Below are positions 33,295 to 42,016 of a stretch of DNA of 64,000 nt, piece after piece. Position 1 is the first letter of the stretch, and every line of letters begins with the position of its first letter. Origin of the DNA: Mycolicibacterium cosmeticum (GTDB taxonomy: Bacteria > Actinomycetota > Actinomycetes > Mycobacteriales > Mycobacteriaceae); the NCBI RefSeq assembly GCF_000613185.1, contig NZ_CCBB010000003.1:1674001-1738000 (forward strand). Direction: 5' to 3'. Under the pieces are notes generated by a model, which was not told the origin of the DNA, made no database searches, and worked only from the letters and a program-made list of their open reading frames with translations. The translations under genes and the position numbers were made by a program.

Positions 33295-34788
33295 GTGTCT
33301 GACCCCAAGCTAGCCAAGACCGACGTCGTGCTCGTCGGCGCGGGAATCATGAGCGCGACCCTGGGCGCGTTGCTGCGCCTGGTGGAGCCGAACTGGTCGA
33401 TCACGCTGATCGAACGCCTCGACGGCGCGGCGGCCGAGAGCAGCGATCCCTGGAACAACGCCGGCACCGGCCACTCCGCGCTGTGCGAGCTGAACTACAC
33501 CCCGCAGAACTCCGACGGCACCATCGACATCGCCAAGGCCGTCAACGTCAACGAGCAGTTCCAGGTGTCCCGGCAGTTCTGGACCTACGCCGTGGAGAAC
33601 GGCGTGCTGCCGGACGTGCGCAACTTCCTCAACCCCATCCCGCACGTGTCCTTCGTGCACGGGGCACGCAACGTCGGCTATCTCAAGGCGCGCTACGACG
33701 CGCTGGTGGGCAACCCGCTGTTCGCCTCGATGGAGTTCATCGACGACCCCGACGAGTTCGCGCGCCGGCTGCCGCTGATGGCCGCCAAACGTGATTTCTC
33801 CGAGCCGGTGGCGCTGAACTGGACCCAGTCCGGCACCGACGTCGACTTCGGTTCGCTGTCGCGTCAGCTCATCGGGTACGGCGCCGCGCACGGCATGGAG
33901 ACGCTGTTCGGGCACGAGGTGCGCAACCTGAGCAAGGAGTCCGACGGCACCTGGACGCTGCGCTACGTCAACCGCCGCACCGGCGAGAAGTACAAGATCA
34001 ACGCGCGGTTCGTCTTCATCGGCGCCGGCGGCGGTGCGCTGCCGCTGCTGCAGAAGTCCGGCATCCCGGAGGTCAAGGGATTCGGCGGGTTCCCGGTCGG
34101 CGGGGCGTTCCTGCGCACCAACAACCCGGAGCTGACCGCGGGGCACCAGGCCAAGGTGTACGGCCAGCCGCCGCTGGGCGCGCCGCCGATGTCGGTGCCG
34201 CACCTGGACACCCGCGTCATCAACGGCAGATCCTGGCTGTTGTTCGGCCCGTTCGCGGGCTGGACGCCGAAGTTCCTCAAGCAGGGCAAGTTCACCGACC
34301 TGCCGCTGTCGGTCAAGCCGAACAACCTGGCCTCCATGCTGGGCGTCGGTCTCACCGAGATGAGCCTGGTGAACTACCTGGTCGGCCAGCTGCTGCTCAG
34401 CGAGGCCGACCGGGTCGAGACGCTGCGCGAATTCGCGCCCAGCGCACGGGATTCCGATTGGGAACTGGACATCGCCGGGCAGCGGGTGCAGGTCATCCGG
34501 CGTAAGGGCGCCGGCGGGGTGCTGGAATTCGGCACCACGGTGCTCTCGGCCGCCGACGGATCCATCGCCGGCCTGCTGGGCGCCTCACCCGGCGCCTCGA
34601 CCGCGGTGCCGGCCATGCTGGACGTGATGGAACGCTGCTTCGGCGACAGGTACCCGTCGTGGGTGCCCAAGCTCAAGGAGATGGTCCCGTCGCTGGGCGT
34701 CAAGCTGTCCAACGAGCCCGGGCTGTTCCGCGAGGTGTGGGATCACGGCACCCGGGTGCTGCAGCTCGACACGCCCGCGGCCGTGTGA
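33295..34788 (+). CDS. mqo: Malate:quinone oxidoreductase
   Basis: Mqo is a peripheral membrane FAD enzyme that oxidises malate to oxaloacetate and reduces quinone. The 497-aa product has the FAD motif [17 protein letters not shown], the family blocks [26 protein letters not shown] (cited by its ends WNNAGTGHS and ELNYTPQ), [22 protein letters not shown] and [21 protein letters not shown]. The C-terminal [15 protein letters not shown] is also typical. I chose GTG 33295 ([13 protein letters not shown]), preceded by AAGGA, over the earlier in-frame ATG. The next gene starts 13 bases downstream. Confidence 0.95.
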   Translation: MSDPKLAKTDVVLVGAGIMSATLGALLRLVEPNWSITLIERLDGAAAESSDPWNNAGTGHSALCELNYTPQNSDGTIDIAKAVNVNEQFQVSRQFWTYAVENGVLPDVRNFLNPIPHVSFVHGARNVGYLKARYDALVGNPLFASMEFIDDPDEFARRLPLMAAKRDFSEPVALNWTQSGTDVDFGSLSRQLIGYGAAHGMETLFGHEVRNLSKESDGTWTLRYVNRRTGEKYKINARFVFIGAGGGALPLLQKSGIPEVKGFGGFPVGGAFLRTNNPELTAGHQAKVYGQPPLGAPPMSVPHLDTRVINGRSWLLFGPFAGWTPKFLKQGKFTDLPLSVKPNNLASMLGVGLTEMSLVNYLVGQLLLSEADRVETLREFAPSARDSDWELDIAGQRVQVIRRKGAGGVLEFGTTVLSAADGSIAGLLGASPGASTAVPAMLDVMERCFGDRYPSWVPKLKEMVPSLGVKLSNEPGLFREVWDHGTRVLQLDTPAAV

Positions 34789-34801
34789 GACCGGTACGTC
34801 G

Positions 34802-35269
34802 ATGACGGTCGCGTTGCGCCGGAGCTGGGCGCAGGATCTGGATGCCGCCACGCTGTACGAGATCCTCAAACTGCGCGTCGAGGTGTTCGTGGTGGAGCAG
34901 GCCTGCCCGTACCCCGAACTCGACGGCCGCGACCTGCTCGCCGAGACCCGGCACTTCTGGCTGGAAGATGCCGAGGGCCAGGTGATTTCGACGTTGCGGT
35001 TGATGGAGGAGCATCCCGGCGGGGAGAAGGTGTTCCGGATCGGCCGGGTGTGCACCAAACGCTCCGAACGCGGCAACGGCCACACCAACCGGCTGATGCA
35101 GGCCGCGATCGCCGAGGTGGGTGACCACCCGTGCCGCATCGACGCGCAGACTTATTTGCAGGACATGTACGCCGCGCACGGATTCGTCCGCGACGGTGAG
35201 GAATTCCTGGAGGACGGCATCCCGCACGTGCCGATGATCAGACCGGGTCTGGGAGCGGGGCAGCAGTAG
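34802..35269 (+). CDS. ElaA-type GNAT acetyltransferase (Rv2851c-like)
   Basis: The 155-aa protein is an ElaA-like [29 protein letters not shown] at the start, [28 protein letters not shown] (acetyl-CoA loop [10 protein letters not shown]) and [34 protein letters not shown] at the end, cited by its landmarks. Its biological substrate is not known. It follows mqo by 13 bases, and its TAG stop overlaps the GTG of the chelatase gene, matching the M. tuberculosis order Rv2852c-Rv2850c. Confidence 0.9.
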   Translation: MTVALRRSWAQDLDAATLYEILKLRVEVFVVEQACPYPELDGRDLLAETRHFWLEDAEGQVISTLRLMEEHPGGEKVFRIGRVCTKRSERGNGHTNRLMQAAIAEVGDHPCRIDAQTYLQDMYAAHGFVRDGEEFLEDGIPHVPMIRPGLGAGQQ

Positions 35270-37122
35270 TGACCTATCCGTTCAGCGCGCTGGTGGGCCA
35301 TGACCGGCTGCGGCTGGCCCTCATCCTGTGCGCGGTGCGCCCCGATATCGGCGGGGTGCTGATCCGCGGCGAGAAGGGCACCGCCAAGTCGACCGCGGTG
35401 CGCGGCCTGGCCACCGTGCTGGCCCAGGTCGACGCCGAGGCGCGGTTGGTGGAACTGCCCATCGGGGCCACCGAGGACCGGGTGGTCGGGTCGCTGGATC
35501 TGCAGCGGGTGCTGCGCGACGGCGAACAGGCCTTCCAGCCCGGCCTGCTGGCCCGCGCGCACGGCGGCGTGCTCTACGTCGACGAGGTGAACCTGCTGCA
35601 CGACCACCTGGTGGACGTGTTGCTGGACGCGGCGGCGATGGGCCGGGTGCACATCGAACGCGACGGCATCTCGCACAGCCACGACGCCCGATTCGTGTTG
35701 GTGGGCACCATGAATCCGGAGGAGGGCGAGCTGCGCCCGCAGCTGCTGGACCGGTTCGGGCTCACCGTGGACGTGGCCGCCTCGCGCGATGTCGACGTGC
35801 GCGTCGAGGTGATCCGGCAGCGGCTGGCCTACGAGGCCGACCCGGTGGGCTTCGCCGACCGGTACGCGGCCCAGGACGCCGAGCTGGCCGCCCGGATCGC
35901 CGCGGCCCGGGTTGCCCTGGCCGATGTGGTGTTGCCGGACAACGAGTTACGGCGGATCGCCGCGCTGTGCGCGGCCTTCGACGTGGACGGCATGCGCGCG
36001 GACCTGGTGCTGGCCCGCACCGCGGTCGCGCACGCGGCCTGGCGGGGCAGTACTACCGTTGAGGAACAGGACATCCGCATCGCGGCGGAACTGGCGCTGC
36101 CGCACCGGCGCCGCCGCGACCCGTTCGACGATCCCGGCCTCGATCAGGACCGCCTCGACGAGGCGCTGGCCGCCGCGGGTGAGTCCGACCAGGATCCCGA
36201 ACCGGACCCGGAGCCCCCCGGTGGCGGCGGTGGTGCGACGGAACCCTCGGCGGAGTCCACCAACGGTCAAGCCCCGCAGCGGAATTCCGGCAGCGGCGGT
36301 ACCCGCCAGAGCGCGCCGCCCGCGGGCACATTCCGTACCAGGGCACTGCTGGTACCCGGTGTCGGCGAAGGTGCCCCGGGCCGCCGGTCGCGGGCCCGCA
36401 ACCGCACCGGCAGCACCATCGCCGCCACCGACGTGCCCGGCGAGGGGCACGGTGTGCACGTGTTCGCGTCGCTGCTGGCCGCCGCGGGCAACCAGCGCCG
36501 GGCCGGCCGGCCGCAGATCGGCCCCGACGACGTCCGGCGCGCCATCCGGGAGGGCCGCGAGGCCAACCTGGTGATCTTCGTCGTCGACGCGTCGGGTTCG
36601 ATGGCCGCCCGGGACCGGATGTCGGCGGTCAGCGGGGCGACGCTGTCCCTGCTGCGCGACGCCTACCAACGCCGGGACAAGGTCGCGGTGGTGACCTTCC
36701 GGCAGGACCGGGCACAGCTGCTGTTGCCGCCGACCTCATCGGTGTACATCGCCGGTCGCCGGCTGGCCCGGTTCGACACCGGCGGGAAAACCCCACTGGC
36801 GCAAGGTTTGTTGGCGGCGCGGGATGTCATCTTGCGTGAGAAGGCGCGCGATCGCGCCCGCCGTCCGCTGGTCGTGGTGCTCACCGACGGGCGGGCCACC
36901 GGCGGTGCCGACCCGCTGGGCCGCACCGAGACCGCCGCCCGGCTGCTGGCCGCCGAAGGCACCGCCGCCGTCGTGGTGGACTGTGAAACCTCGTATGTGC
37001 GGCTGGGACTGGCCACCCGACTGGCCGGGCAGCTGGGTGCCCCCGCGGTCCGGCTGAACCAATTGCAGGCCGGCGAGCTCACCTCGCTGGTCAAATCGGC
37101 AGCCGTCGAATCAGCAGCCTAG
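35269..37122 (+). CDS. Magnesium/cobalt chelatase-like protein, fused ChlI/BchI and ChlD/BchD domains
   Basis: The 617-aa protein joins an AAA+ ATPase (ChlI-like; Walker [10 protein letters not shown] at 34-42, Walker B-like [15 protein letters not shown]) to a Pro/Gly-rich linker (about 300-400). A C-terminal von Willebrand A domain follows, with the [20 protein letters not shown] (about 436-450). This single-chain I-D fusion occurs in actinobacteria beside cob genes. It probably acts with a large H/CobN-type subunit to insert cobalt or magnesium into a tetrapyrrole; that subunit is not in the window. Co-orientation with cobO, cobB and cysG supports cobalt insertion. M. tuberculosis Rv2850c is the counterpart. 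Confidence 0.88.
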   Translation: MTYPFSALVGHDRLRLALILCAVRPDIGGVLIRGEKGTAKSTAVRGLATVLAQVDAEARLVELPIGATEDRVVGSLDLQRVLRDGEQAFQPGLLARAHGGVLYVDEVNLLHDHLVDVLLDAAAMGRVHIERDGISHSHDARFVLVGTMNPEEGELRPQLLDRFGLTVDVAASRDVDVRVEVIRQRLAYEADPVGFADRYAAQDAELAARIAAARVALADVVLPDNELRRIAALCAAFDVDGMRADLVLARTAVAHAAWRGSTTVEEQDIRIAAELALPHRRRRDPFDDPGLDQDRLDEALAAAGESDQDPEPDPEPPGGGGGATEPSAESTNGQAPQRNSGSGGTRQSAPPAGTFRTRALLVPGVGEGAPGRRSRARNRTGSTIAATDVPGEGHGVHVFASLLAAAGNQRRAGRPQIGPDDVRRAIREGREANLVIFVVDASGSMAARDRMSAVSGATLSLLRDAYQRRDKVAVVTFRQDRAQLLLPPTSSVYIAGRRLARFDTGGKTPLAQGLLAARDVILREKARDRARRPLVVVLTDGRATGGADPLGRTETAARLLAAEGTAAVVVDCETSYVRLGLATRLAGQLGAPAVRLNQLQAGELTSLVKSAAVESAA

Positions 37123-37132
37123 GAGATGTTCG

Positions 37133-37747
37133 ATGCCACAAGGGCAACCGCTCACGATCCCGGACGACGGGCTGACCACCAAGGCGCGCCGTAACGCCCC
37201 GCTGCTGGCGGTGCACACCGGCCCCGGCAAGGGGAAGTCGACCGCCGCGTTCGGCATGGCGCTGCGCGCCTGGAACCAGGGTTTCGATATCGCGGTGTTC
37301 CAGTTCGTCAAGAGCGCGAAGTGGAAAGTGGGCGAGGAGAGCGCGTTTCGCGCGCTCGGCCGACTGCACGACGAGCACGGCGTCGGCGGGCCGGTGCAGT
37401 GGCACAAGATGGGCTCGGGCTGGTCCTGGACGCGTAAGCACGGATCGGAGGTCGACCACGCCGAGGCGGCCCGGGACGGCTGGGCCGAGATCCGCACCCG
37501 GCTCGCCGAGGCCCGGCACGACTTCTACGTGCTCGACGAGTTCACCTATCCGCTCAAGTGGGGCTGGATCGCCGTCGACGAGGTGGTCGAGGTGCTCACC
37601 GAGCGGCCCGGCAACCAGCACGTGGTGATCACCGGACGCGATGCGCCGCAGGCGCTTCTGGACGCCGCCGACCTGGTCACCGAGATGACCAAGGTCAAGC
37701 ACCCGATGGACGCGGGCCGCAAGGGCCAGCGGGGTATCGAGTGGTAG
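37133..37747 (+). CDS. cobO: Corrinoid adenosyltransferase CobO
   Basis: CobO transfers the adenosyl group from ATP to Co(I) corrinoids. The 204-aa protein has the P-loop HTGPGKGKST (GPGKGKST at 30-37), AFGMALRAWNQGFDIAVFQFVK, and conserved YVLDEFTYPLKWGW and TEMTKVKHPMDAGRKGQRGIEW at the C-terminus. ATG 37133 follows TAGGAGATG with good spacing, 10 bases after the chelatase stop. The next gene begins 13 bases downstream, so the whole group is one operon. Confidence 0.95.
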   Translation: MPQGQPLTIPDDGLTTKARRNAPLLAVHTGPGKGKSTAAFGMALRAWNQGFDIAVFQFVKSAKWKVGEESAFRALGRLHDEHGVGGPVQWHKMGSGWSWTRKHGSEVDHAEAARDGWAEIRTRLAEARHDFYVLDEFTYPLKWGWIAVDEVVEVLTERPGNQHVVITGRDAPQALLDAADLVTEMTKVKHPMDAGRKGQRGIEW

Positions 37748-37760
37748 CGACGGTGCACCG

Positions 37761-39122
37761 GTGCTGACCCCGGCGGTCGTCATCGCCGCCCCCGCGTCGG
37801 GCAGCGGCAAGACCACGGTGGCCACCGGCCTGATGGGCGCGCTGCGCCGGGCCGGGCACCGCGTCGCGCCGTTCAAGGTCGGGCCGGACTTCATCGACCC
37901 CGGCTATCACGCGCTGGCCGCCGGGGCGCCCGGACGCAACCTGGACCCGGTGCTGGTGGGGGAGGACCTGATCGGCCCGCTGTACCGGCACGGCAGCGCC
38001 GGCGCGGACATCGCGGTGGTCGAAGGCGTGATGGGCCTGTTCGACGGGCGCATCGCCGAACACGCCGGCCCGGCCCGCGGTTCCACCGCCCAGGTCGCCG
38101 GCCTGCTGGGCGCCCCGGTGGTGCTGGTGGTCGACGCCCGCGGCCAGAGCCAGAGCATCGCCGCACTGCTGCACGGGTTTTCGACCTTCGACACGACACT
38201 GCGCTTTGCCGGGGTGATCCTCAACCGGGTGGGGTCGCCGCGGCATGAGCAGGTGCTGCGGCAGGCCTGCGAGCACGCCGGCATCCCGGTGCTGGGGGCG
38301 GTCCCGCGGACGGCCGAACTCGAGGTGCCCTCGCGTCACCTCGGGCTGGTCACCGCCGTCGAATACGGGCAGCGCGCGACCGACGCCGTCGCGGCGATGA
38401 CGGATCTGGTCGCCCGGCACGTCGACGTACCCGCCGTGCTGGCCGCCGCCGGTGCCGGTGTCACCGCCGCACCGTGGGGTCCGGCGACCACCGAACCGGT
38501 CCGCGACGTGACGGTGGCGCTGGCGGCCGGGCGGGCCTTCAGCTTCGGCTACGCCGAGCACCGGGAACTGCTCGCGGCCGCCGGGGCCGACGTCGTCGAC
38601 TTCGACCCGCTCGCCGAGGACCTGCCCGCCGGCACGTCCGCCGTCGTCATCCCCGGTGGCTTTCCCGAACAGTTCACCGCCGAGCTGTCGGCCAACGCGG
38701 CGGTGCGCTCGCAGATCCGCGAGCTGGCCGGCGCGGGCGCCCCGGTGCACGCCGAATGCGCCGGGCTGACCTACCTGGTCGACGATCTGGACGGGGTGCC
38801 GATGTGCGGGGTGCTGGCCGGCTCGGCCCGCTTCACCGAGCGGCTGACGCTGGGCTACCGCGACGCGGTGGCGGTGTCGGATTCGGCACTGCACCGAGTC
38901 GGTGAGCGCGTCACCGGCCACGAATTCCACCGCACCACAGTCACTTTCGCGGCTGATTACGATCAGGCCTGGGCGTTTTCCGGTCCTGCCGCACGCCGGG
39001 CGGTCGACGGCGCGGTGCATCGCGGCGTGCACGCCGGGTATCTGCACACCCATCCCGCCGCCCATCCGGGCGCCATCACCCGGTTCGTGGCCGCGGCGCA
39101 AACCTTTAAGCTCGGCGCGTGA
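37761..39122 (+). CDS. cobB: Cobyrinic/hydrogenobyrinic acid a,c-diamide synthase
   Basis: The 453-aa enzyme amidates the a and c side chains with glutamine and ATP. The N-terminal ATPase domain shows PASGSGKTT (11-19), FKVGPDFIDPGYH and VEGVMGLFDGR; the C-terminal class I glutaminase domain has VIPGGFPEQFTAEL, nucleophile Cys in AECAGLTYL and a late HTHPAAHP with His. GTG start at 37761. Its TGA overlaps the GTG of cysG by four bases. Confidence 0.95.
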   Translation: MLTPAVVIAAPASGSGKTTVATGLMGALRRAGHRVAPFKVGPDFIDPGYHALAAGAPGRNLDPVLVGEDLIGPLYRHGSAGADIAVVEGVMGLFDGRIAEHAGPARGSTAQVAGLLGAPVVLVVDARGQSQSIAALLHGFSTFDTTLRFAGVILNRVGSPRHEQVLRQACEHAGIPVLGAVPRTAELEVPSRHLGLVTAVEYGQRATDAVAAMTDLVARHVDVPAVLAAAGAGVTAAPWGPATTEPVRDVTVALAAGRAFSFGYAEHRELLAAAGADVVDFDPLAEDLPAGTSAVVIPGGFPEQFTAELSANAAVRSQIRELAGAGAPVHAECAGLTYLVDDLDGVPMCGVLAGSARFTERLTLGYRDAVAVSDSALHRVGERVTGHEFHRTTVTFAADYDQAWAFSGPAARRAVDGAVHRGVHAGYLHTHPAAHPGAITRFVAAAQTFKLGA

Positions 39123-40351
39123 CAGTGAGTGCCGCGGACGCGAGGAGCAATTTGAGTTCGGAGAACGCCTACCTCGTCGGGCTGCGCCTGGAAGGGCGCA
39201 AAGTGGTCGTCGTGGGCGGCGGCAGCGTGGCCCAGCGCCGGCTGCCGCTGCTGATCTCCGTCGGGGCCGACGTGCACGTGATCACCCGGGCCGCCACCCC
39301 GGCCGTCGAAGCCATGCACCCGATCACGCTGACGCTGCGCGATTTTCGTGACGAGGATCTGGACGGCGCCTGGTATGTGCTGGCCGCCACCGACGATCCG
39401 GAGGTCAACGCCGCCATCGTCGCCGGGGCCGAGCGGCGCCGCATCTTCTGTGTCCGCGCCGACGCCGCCCGCGAGGGCACCGCGGTCACGCCGGCCTCCT
39501 TCGAGTTCGACGGGCTGTCGGTCGGCGTGCTGGCCGGCGGCGAGCACCGCCGCTCGGCGGCGATCCGCACCGCCATCCACGAGGCGCTCGCGAGCGGGGT
39601 GATCGGGGCGCAGGCCCCCGACACCGTGCACGAGGGGGTGGCGCTGGTCGGCGGGGGACCGGGCGACCCGGAGCTGATCACCGTGCGGGGCCGGCGGCTG
39701 CTGGCCCAGGCCGACGTCGTGGTCGCCGACCGGCTCGCCCCGCCGGAGCTGCTGGCCGAGTTGGCGCCGCACGTCGAGGTGATCGACGCCGCCAAGATCC
39801 CGTACGGCCGCGCGATGGCACAGGAGGCCATCAACGACGTCCTCATCCAACGGGCCAAGGCCGGCAAGTTCGTCGTGCGCCTCAAGGGCGGTGACCCCTT
39901 CGTCTTCGCGCGGGGCTACGAGGAGGTGCTCGCCTGCGCCGAGGCCGGCATTCCGGTCACCGTGGTGCCCGGTGTGACCAGTGCCATAGCGGTGCCCGCG
40001 CTGGCCGGCACCCCGGTCACGCATCGGGCCGTCAATCACGAATTCGTGGTGGTCAGCGGCCATGTTGCGCCGGGCCACCCCGAATCGTTAGTGAATTGGA
40101 ATGCGCTGGCCCAGATGACGGGCACGATCGTGCTGCTGATGGCCGTCGAACGCATCGAGTTGTTCGCCGACGCGCTGCTGGCGGGCGGCCGACCAGCGGA
40201 TACGCCGGTCCTGGTGGTGCAGCACGGCACGACGGCCGCGCAGCGGACGGTGCGCGCGACCCTCACCGATGTCGCCGAAACCGTCCGGAGCGAGGGCATC
40301 AGACCGCCGGCAATCATCGTGATCGGGGCCGTCGCCGGTTTCGGCAGTTAA
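39119..40351 (+). CDS. cysG: Fused precorrin-2 dehydrogenase and uroporphyrinogen-III C-methyltransferase
   Basis: The 410-aa protein combines a CysG N-terminal Rossmann domain (residues 1-160; VVVVGGGSVAQRRLPLL, 29-45) with a C-terminal SUMT domain from about 172 (VALVGGGPGDPELITVRGRRLL, VVADRLAPPELL, RLKGGDPFVFARGYEE, VVPGVTSAIAVPALAGTPVTHR). It methylates uroporphyrinogen III at C2 and C7 and dehydrogenates precorrin-2, feeding sirohaem and cobalamin. The ferrochelatase function of E. coli CysG is not certain here. TAAGCT (39107-39112), inside the end of cobB, ends six bases before the GTG, so besides the overlapping stop it may have its own leaderless promoter. Confidence 0.93.
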   Translation: MTVSAADARSNLSSENAYLVGLRLEGRKVVVVGGGSVAQRRLPLLISVGADVHVITRAATPAVEAMHPITLTLRDFRDEDLDGAWYVLAATDDPEVNAAIVAGAERRRIFCVRADAAREGTAVTPASFEFDGLSVGVLAGGEHRRSAAIRTAIHEALASGVIGAQAPDTVHEGVALVGGGPGDPELITVRGRRLLAQADVVVADRLAPPELLAELAPHVEVIDAAKIPYGRAMAQEAINDVLIQRAKAGKFVVRLKGGDPFVFARGYEEVLACAEAGIPVTVVPGVTSAIAVPALAGTPVTHRAVNHEFVVVSGHVAPGHPESLVNWNALAQMTGTIVLLMAVERIELFADALLAGGRPADTPVLVVQHGTTAAQRTVRATLTDVAETVRSEGIRPPAIIVIGAVAGFGS

Positions 40352-40383
40352 AGGATTCTTAAGATTACTGTAAGGTAACCCGT
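40352..40383 (+). promoter_or_regulatory. efpA promoter with AT-rich dyads
   Basis: This 32-base gap is unusually AT-rich for the window. It contains CTTAAG (40358-40363) and TTAC-T-GTAA (40366-40374), both self-complementary, and TAAGGT (40371-40376) as a -10 seven bases before the ATG. A repressor site over the promoter is plausible. Confidence 0.5.
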
Positions 40384-41946
40384 ATGACGGCTCTCAACGA
40401 CGCCGAGCGCGCGCGCGGAAACAATCGCGCGCTGCCCATGCGTATCGAGCAGGACGGGCCAGGACGCAACAACCGGCTGCCGGCCTGGCTGCCGTCCTGG
40501 AACTTCATCGCCGCGGTCATCGCCATCGGCGGCATGCAGTTGCTGGCCACCATGGACAGCACCGTCGCGATCGTCGCGCTGCCCAAGATCCAGGACGAAC
40601 TCGGCCTGTCCGACGCTGGCCGCAGCTGGGTGATCACCGCGTACGTGCTGACCTTCGGCGGCCTGATGCTGCTGGGTGGCCGGCTCGGCGACACCATCGG
40701 CCGCAAGCGCACCTTCATCGTCGGCGTGGCGCTGTTCACCATCGCGTCCGTGCTGTGCGGGGTGGCCTGGGACGAGGCCACCCTGGTCATCGCCCGGCTG
40801 CTGCAGGGTGTCGGTTCGGCGATCGCCTCGCCGACCGGCCTGGCGCTGGTCGCCACCACCTTCGCCAAGGGCCCGGCCCGTAACGCCGCCACCGCCGTGT
40901 TCGCGGCGATGACCGGGGTGGGCTCGGTGATGGGCCTGGTGGTGGGCGGCGCGCTCACCGAGGTGTCCTGGCGGCTGGCCTTCCTGGTCAACATCCCGAT
41001 CGGGCTGGTGATGATCCTGCTGGCCCGCAAGAACTTGCAGGAAACCGACCGGGCGCCGATGAAGCTCGACGCCGCCGGCGCCATCCTGGCGACCCTGGCC
41101 TGCACCGCCGCGGTGTTCGGCTTCTCGATGGGGCCCGAGCAGGGCTGGCTGTCGCCGGTCACCCTGGTCTCCGGTGCCGCCGCCGCGCTGTTCGGCCTGG
41201 CGTTCCTGTACGTCGAGCGCACCGCGGAGAACCCCGTCGTCCCGTTCTCGCTGTTCCGTGAGCGCAACCGGGTCGCCACGCTGGCCGCGGTGTTCCTGGC
41301 CGGCGGTGTGATGTTCACGCTGACCGTCCTGATCGGGCTGTACGTGCAGGACATCATGGGCTACAGCGCGCTCAAGGCGGGTATCGGCTTCATCCCGTTC
41401 GTCATCGCGCTGGGCATCGGGCTGGGCGCGTCCTCGGTGCTGGTGTCCAAGTTCTCGCCCCGCGTGCTGGTCATCTCCGGCGGCATCCTGGTGCTCGGCG
41501 CCATGATCTACGGCTCGACGCTCAACGCCGGCATCCCGTACTTCCCGAACCTGGTGCTGCCCATCACCGTCGGCGGCTTCGGTATCGGCATGATCGTGGT
41601 GCCGCTGACCGTCTCGGCCATCGCCGGGGTCGGGTTCGACGAGATCGGCCCGGTGTCCGCGATCGCGCTGATGCTGCAGAACCTCGGCGGGCCCGTCGTG
41701 CTGGCCATCATCCAGGCTGTCATCACCTCGCGGACCCTGTACCTGGGCGGCACCACCGGCCCGGTGAAGAACATGAACCCGGCGCAGCTGCACGCCCTGG
41801 ACCAGGGCTACACCTACGGCCTGCTGTGGGTCGCCGCGGTGGCCGTGCTGGTGGGCGCGGTGGCGCTGCTCATCCGGTACACCGCCGAAGAGGTCGCCCA
41901 CGCCCAGGAAGTCAAGGACGCGCTGGACGCCGGCGAACTCGACTGA
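40384..41946 (+). CDS. efpA: MFS efflux pump EfpA
   Basis: EfpA is a 14-helix major facilitator (DHA2 group) linked to multidrug efflux in mycobacteria and essential in M. tuberculosis. The 520-aa protein shows LDA-type MDSTVAIVALPKI in helix 1, WVITAYVLTFGGLMLLGGRLGDTIGRKR (motif A after helix 2, GGRLGDTIGRKR) and the motif C-like AMTGVGSVMGLVVGGAL in helix 5. The C-terminal half ends in a charged HAQEVKDALDAGELD tail. The N-terminal cytosolic leader (about 40 residues) is conserved in length with EfpA. The stop is followed by a short gap with a leaderless mini-ORF; a close paralogue is encoded at 43388. Confidence 0.93.
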   Translation: MTALNDAERARGNNRALPMRIEQDGPGRNNRLPAWLPSWNFIAAVIAIGGMQLLATMDSTVAIVALPKIQDELGLSDAGRSWVITAYVLTFGGLMLLGGRLGDTIGRKRTFIVGVALFTIASVLCGVAWDEATLVIARLLQGVGSAIASPTGLALVATTFAKGPARNAATAVFAAMTGVGSVMGLVVGGALTEVSWRLAFLVNIPIGLVMILLARKNLQETDRAPMKLDAAGAILATLACTAAVFGFSMGPEQGWLSPVTLVSGAAAALFGLAFLYVERTAENPVVPFSLFRERNRVATLAAVFLAGGVMFTLTVLIGLYVQDIMGYSALKAGIGFIPFVIALGIGLGASSVLVSKFSPRVLVISGGILVLGAMIYGSTLNAGIPYFPNLVLPITVGGFGIGMIVVPLTVSAIAGVGFDEIGPVSAIALMLQNLGGPVVLAIIQAVITSRTLYLGGTTGPVKNMNPAQLHALDQGYTYGLLWVAAVAVLVGAVALLIRYTAEEVAHAQEVKDALDAGELD

Positions 41947-41974
41947 CGTTCAGTCGACGCACAGCCGGGGGTTC

Positions 41975-42016
41975 TAGCCTGACGGCGTGACCCGGCCGTC
42001 CGCACCCACCGACTGA
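41975..42016 (+). promoter_or_regulatory. Leaderless nine-codon uORF overlapping the esterase start
   Basis: TAGCCT (41975-41980) ends six bases before GTG 41987, the leaderless signature, but that GTG opens only nine codons (VTRPSAPTD) and stops at TGA 42014-42016. The A of that stop is also the A of the esterase ATG (TGATG). The short ORF probably delivers ribosomes to the esterase by re-initiation. Confidence 0.55.

Noticed and set aside
35150..35280. Possible cobalamin riboswitch before the chelatase-cob run
   Set aside because: The start of the chelatase gene overlaps the preceding gene, leaving no leader, and no B12-box-like text was recognised.
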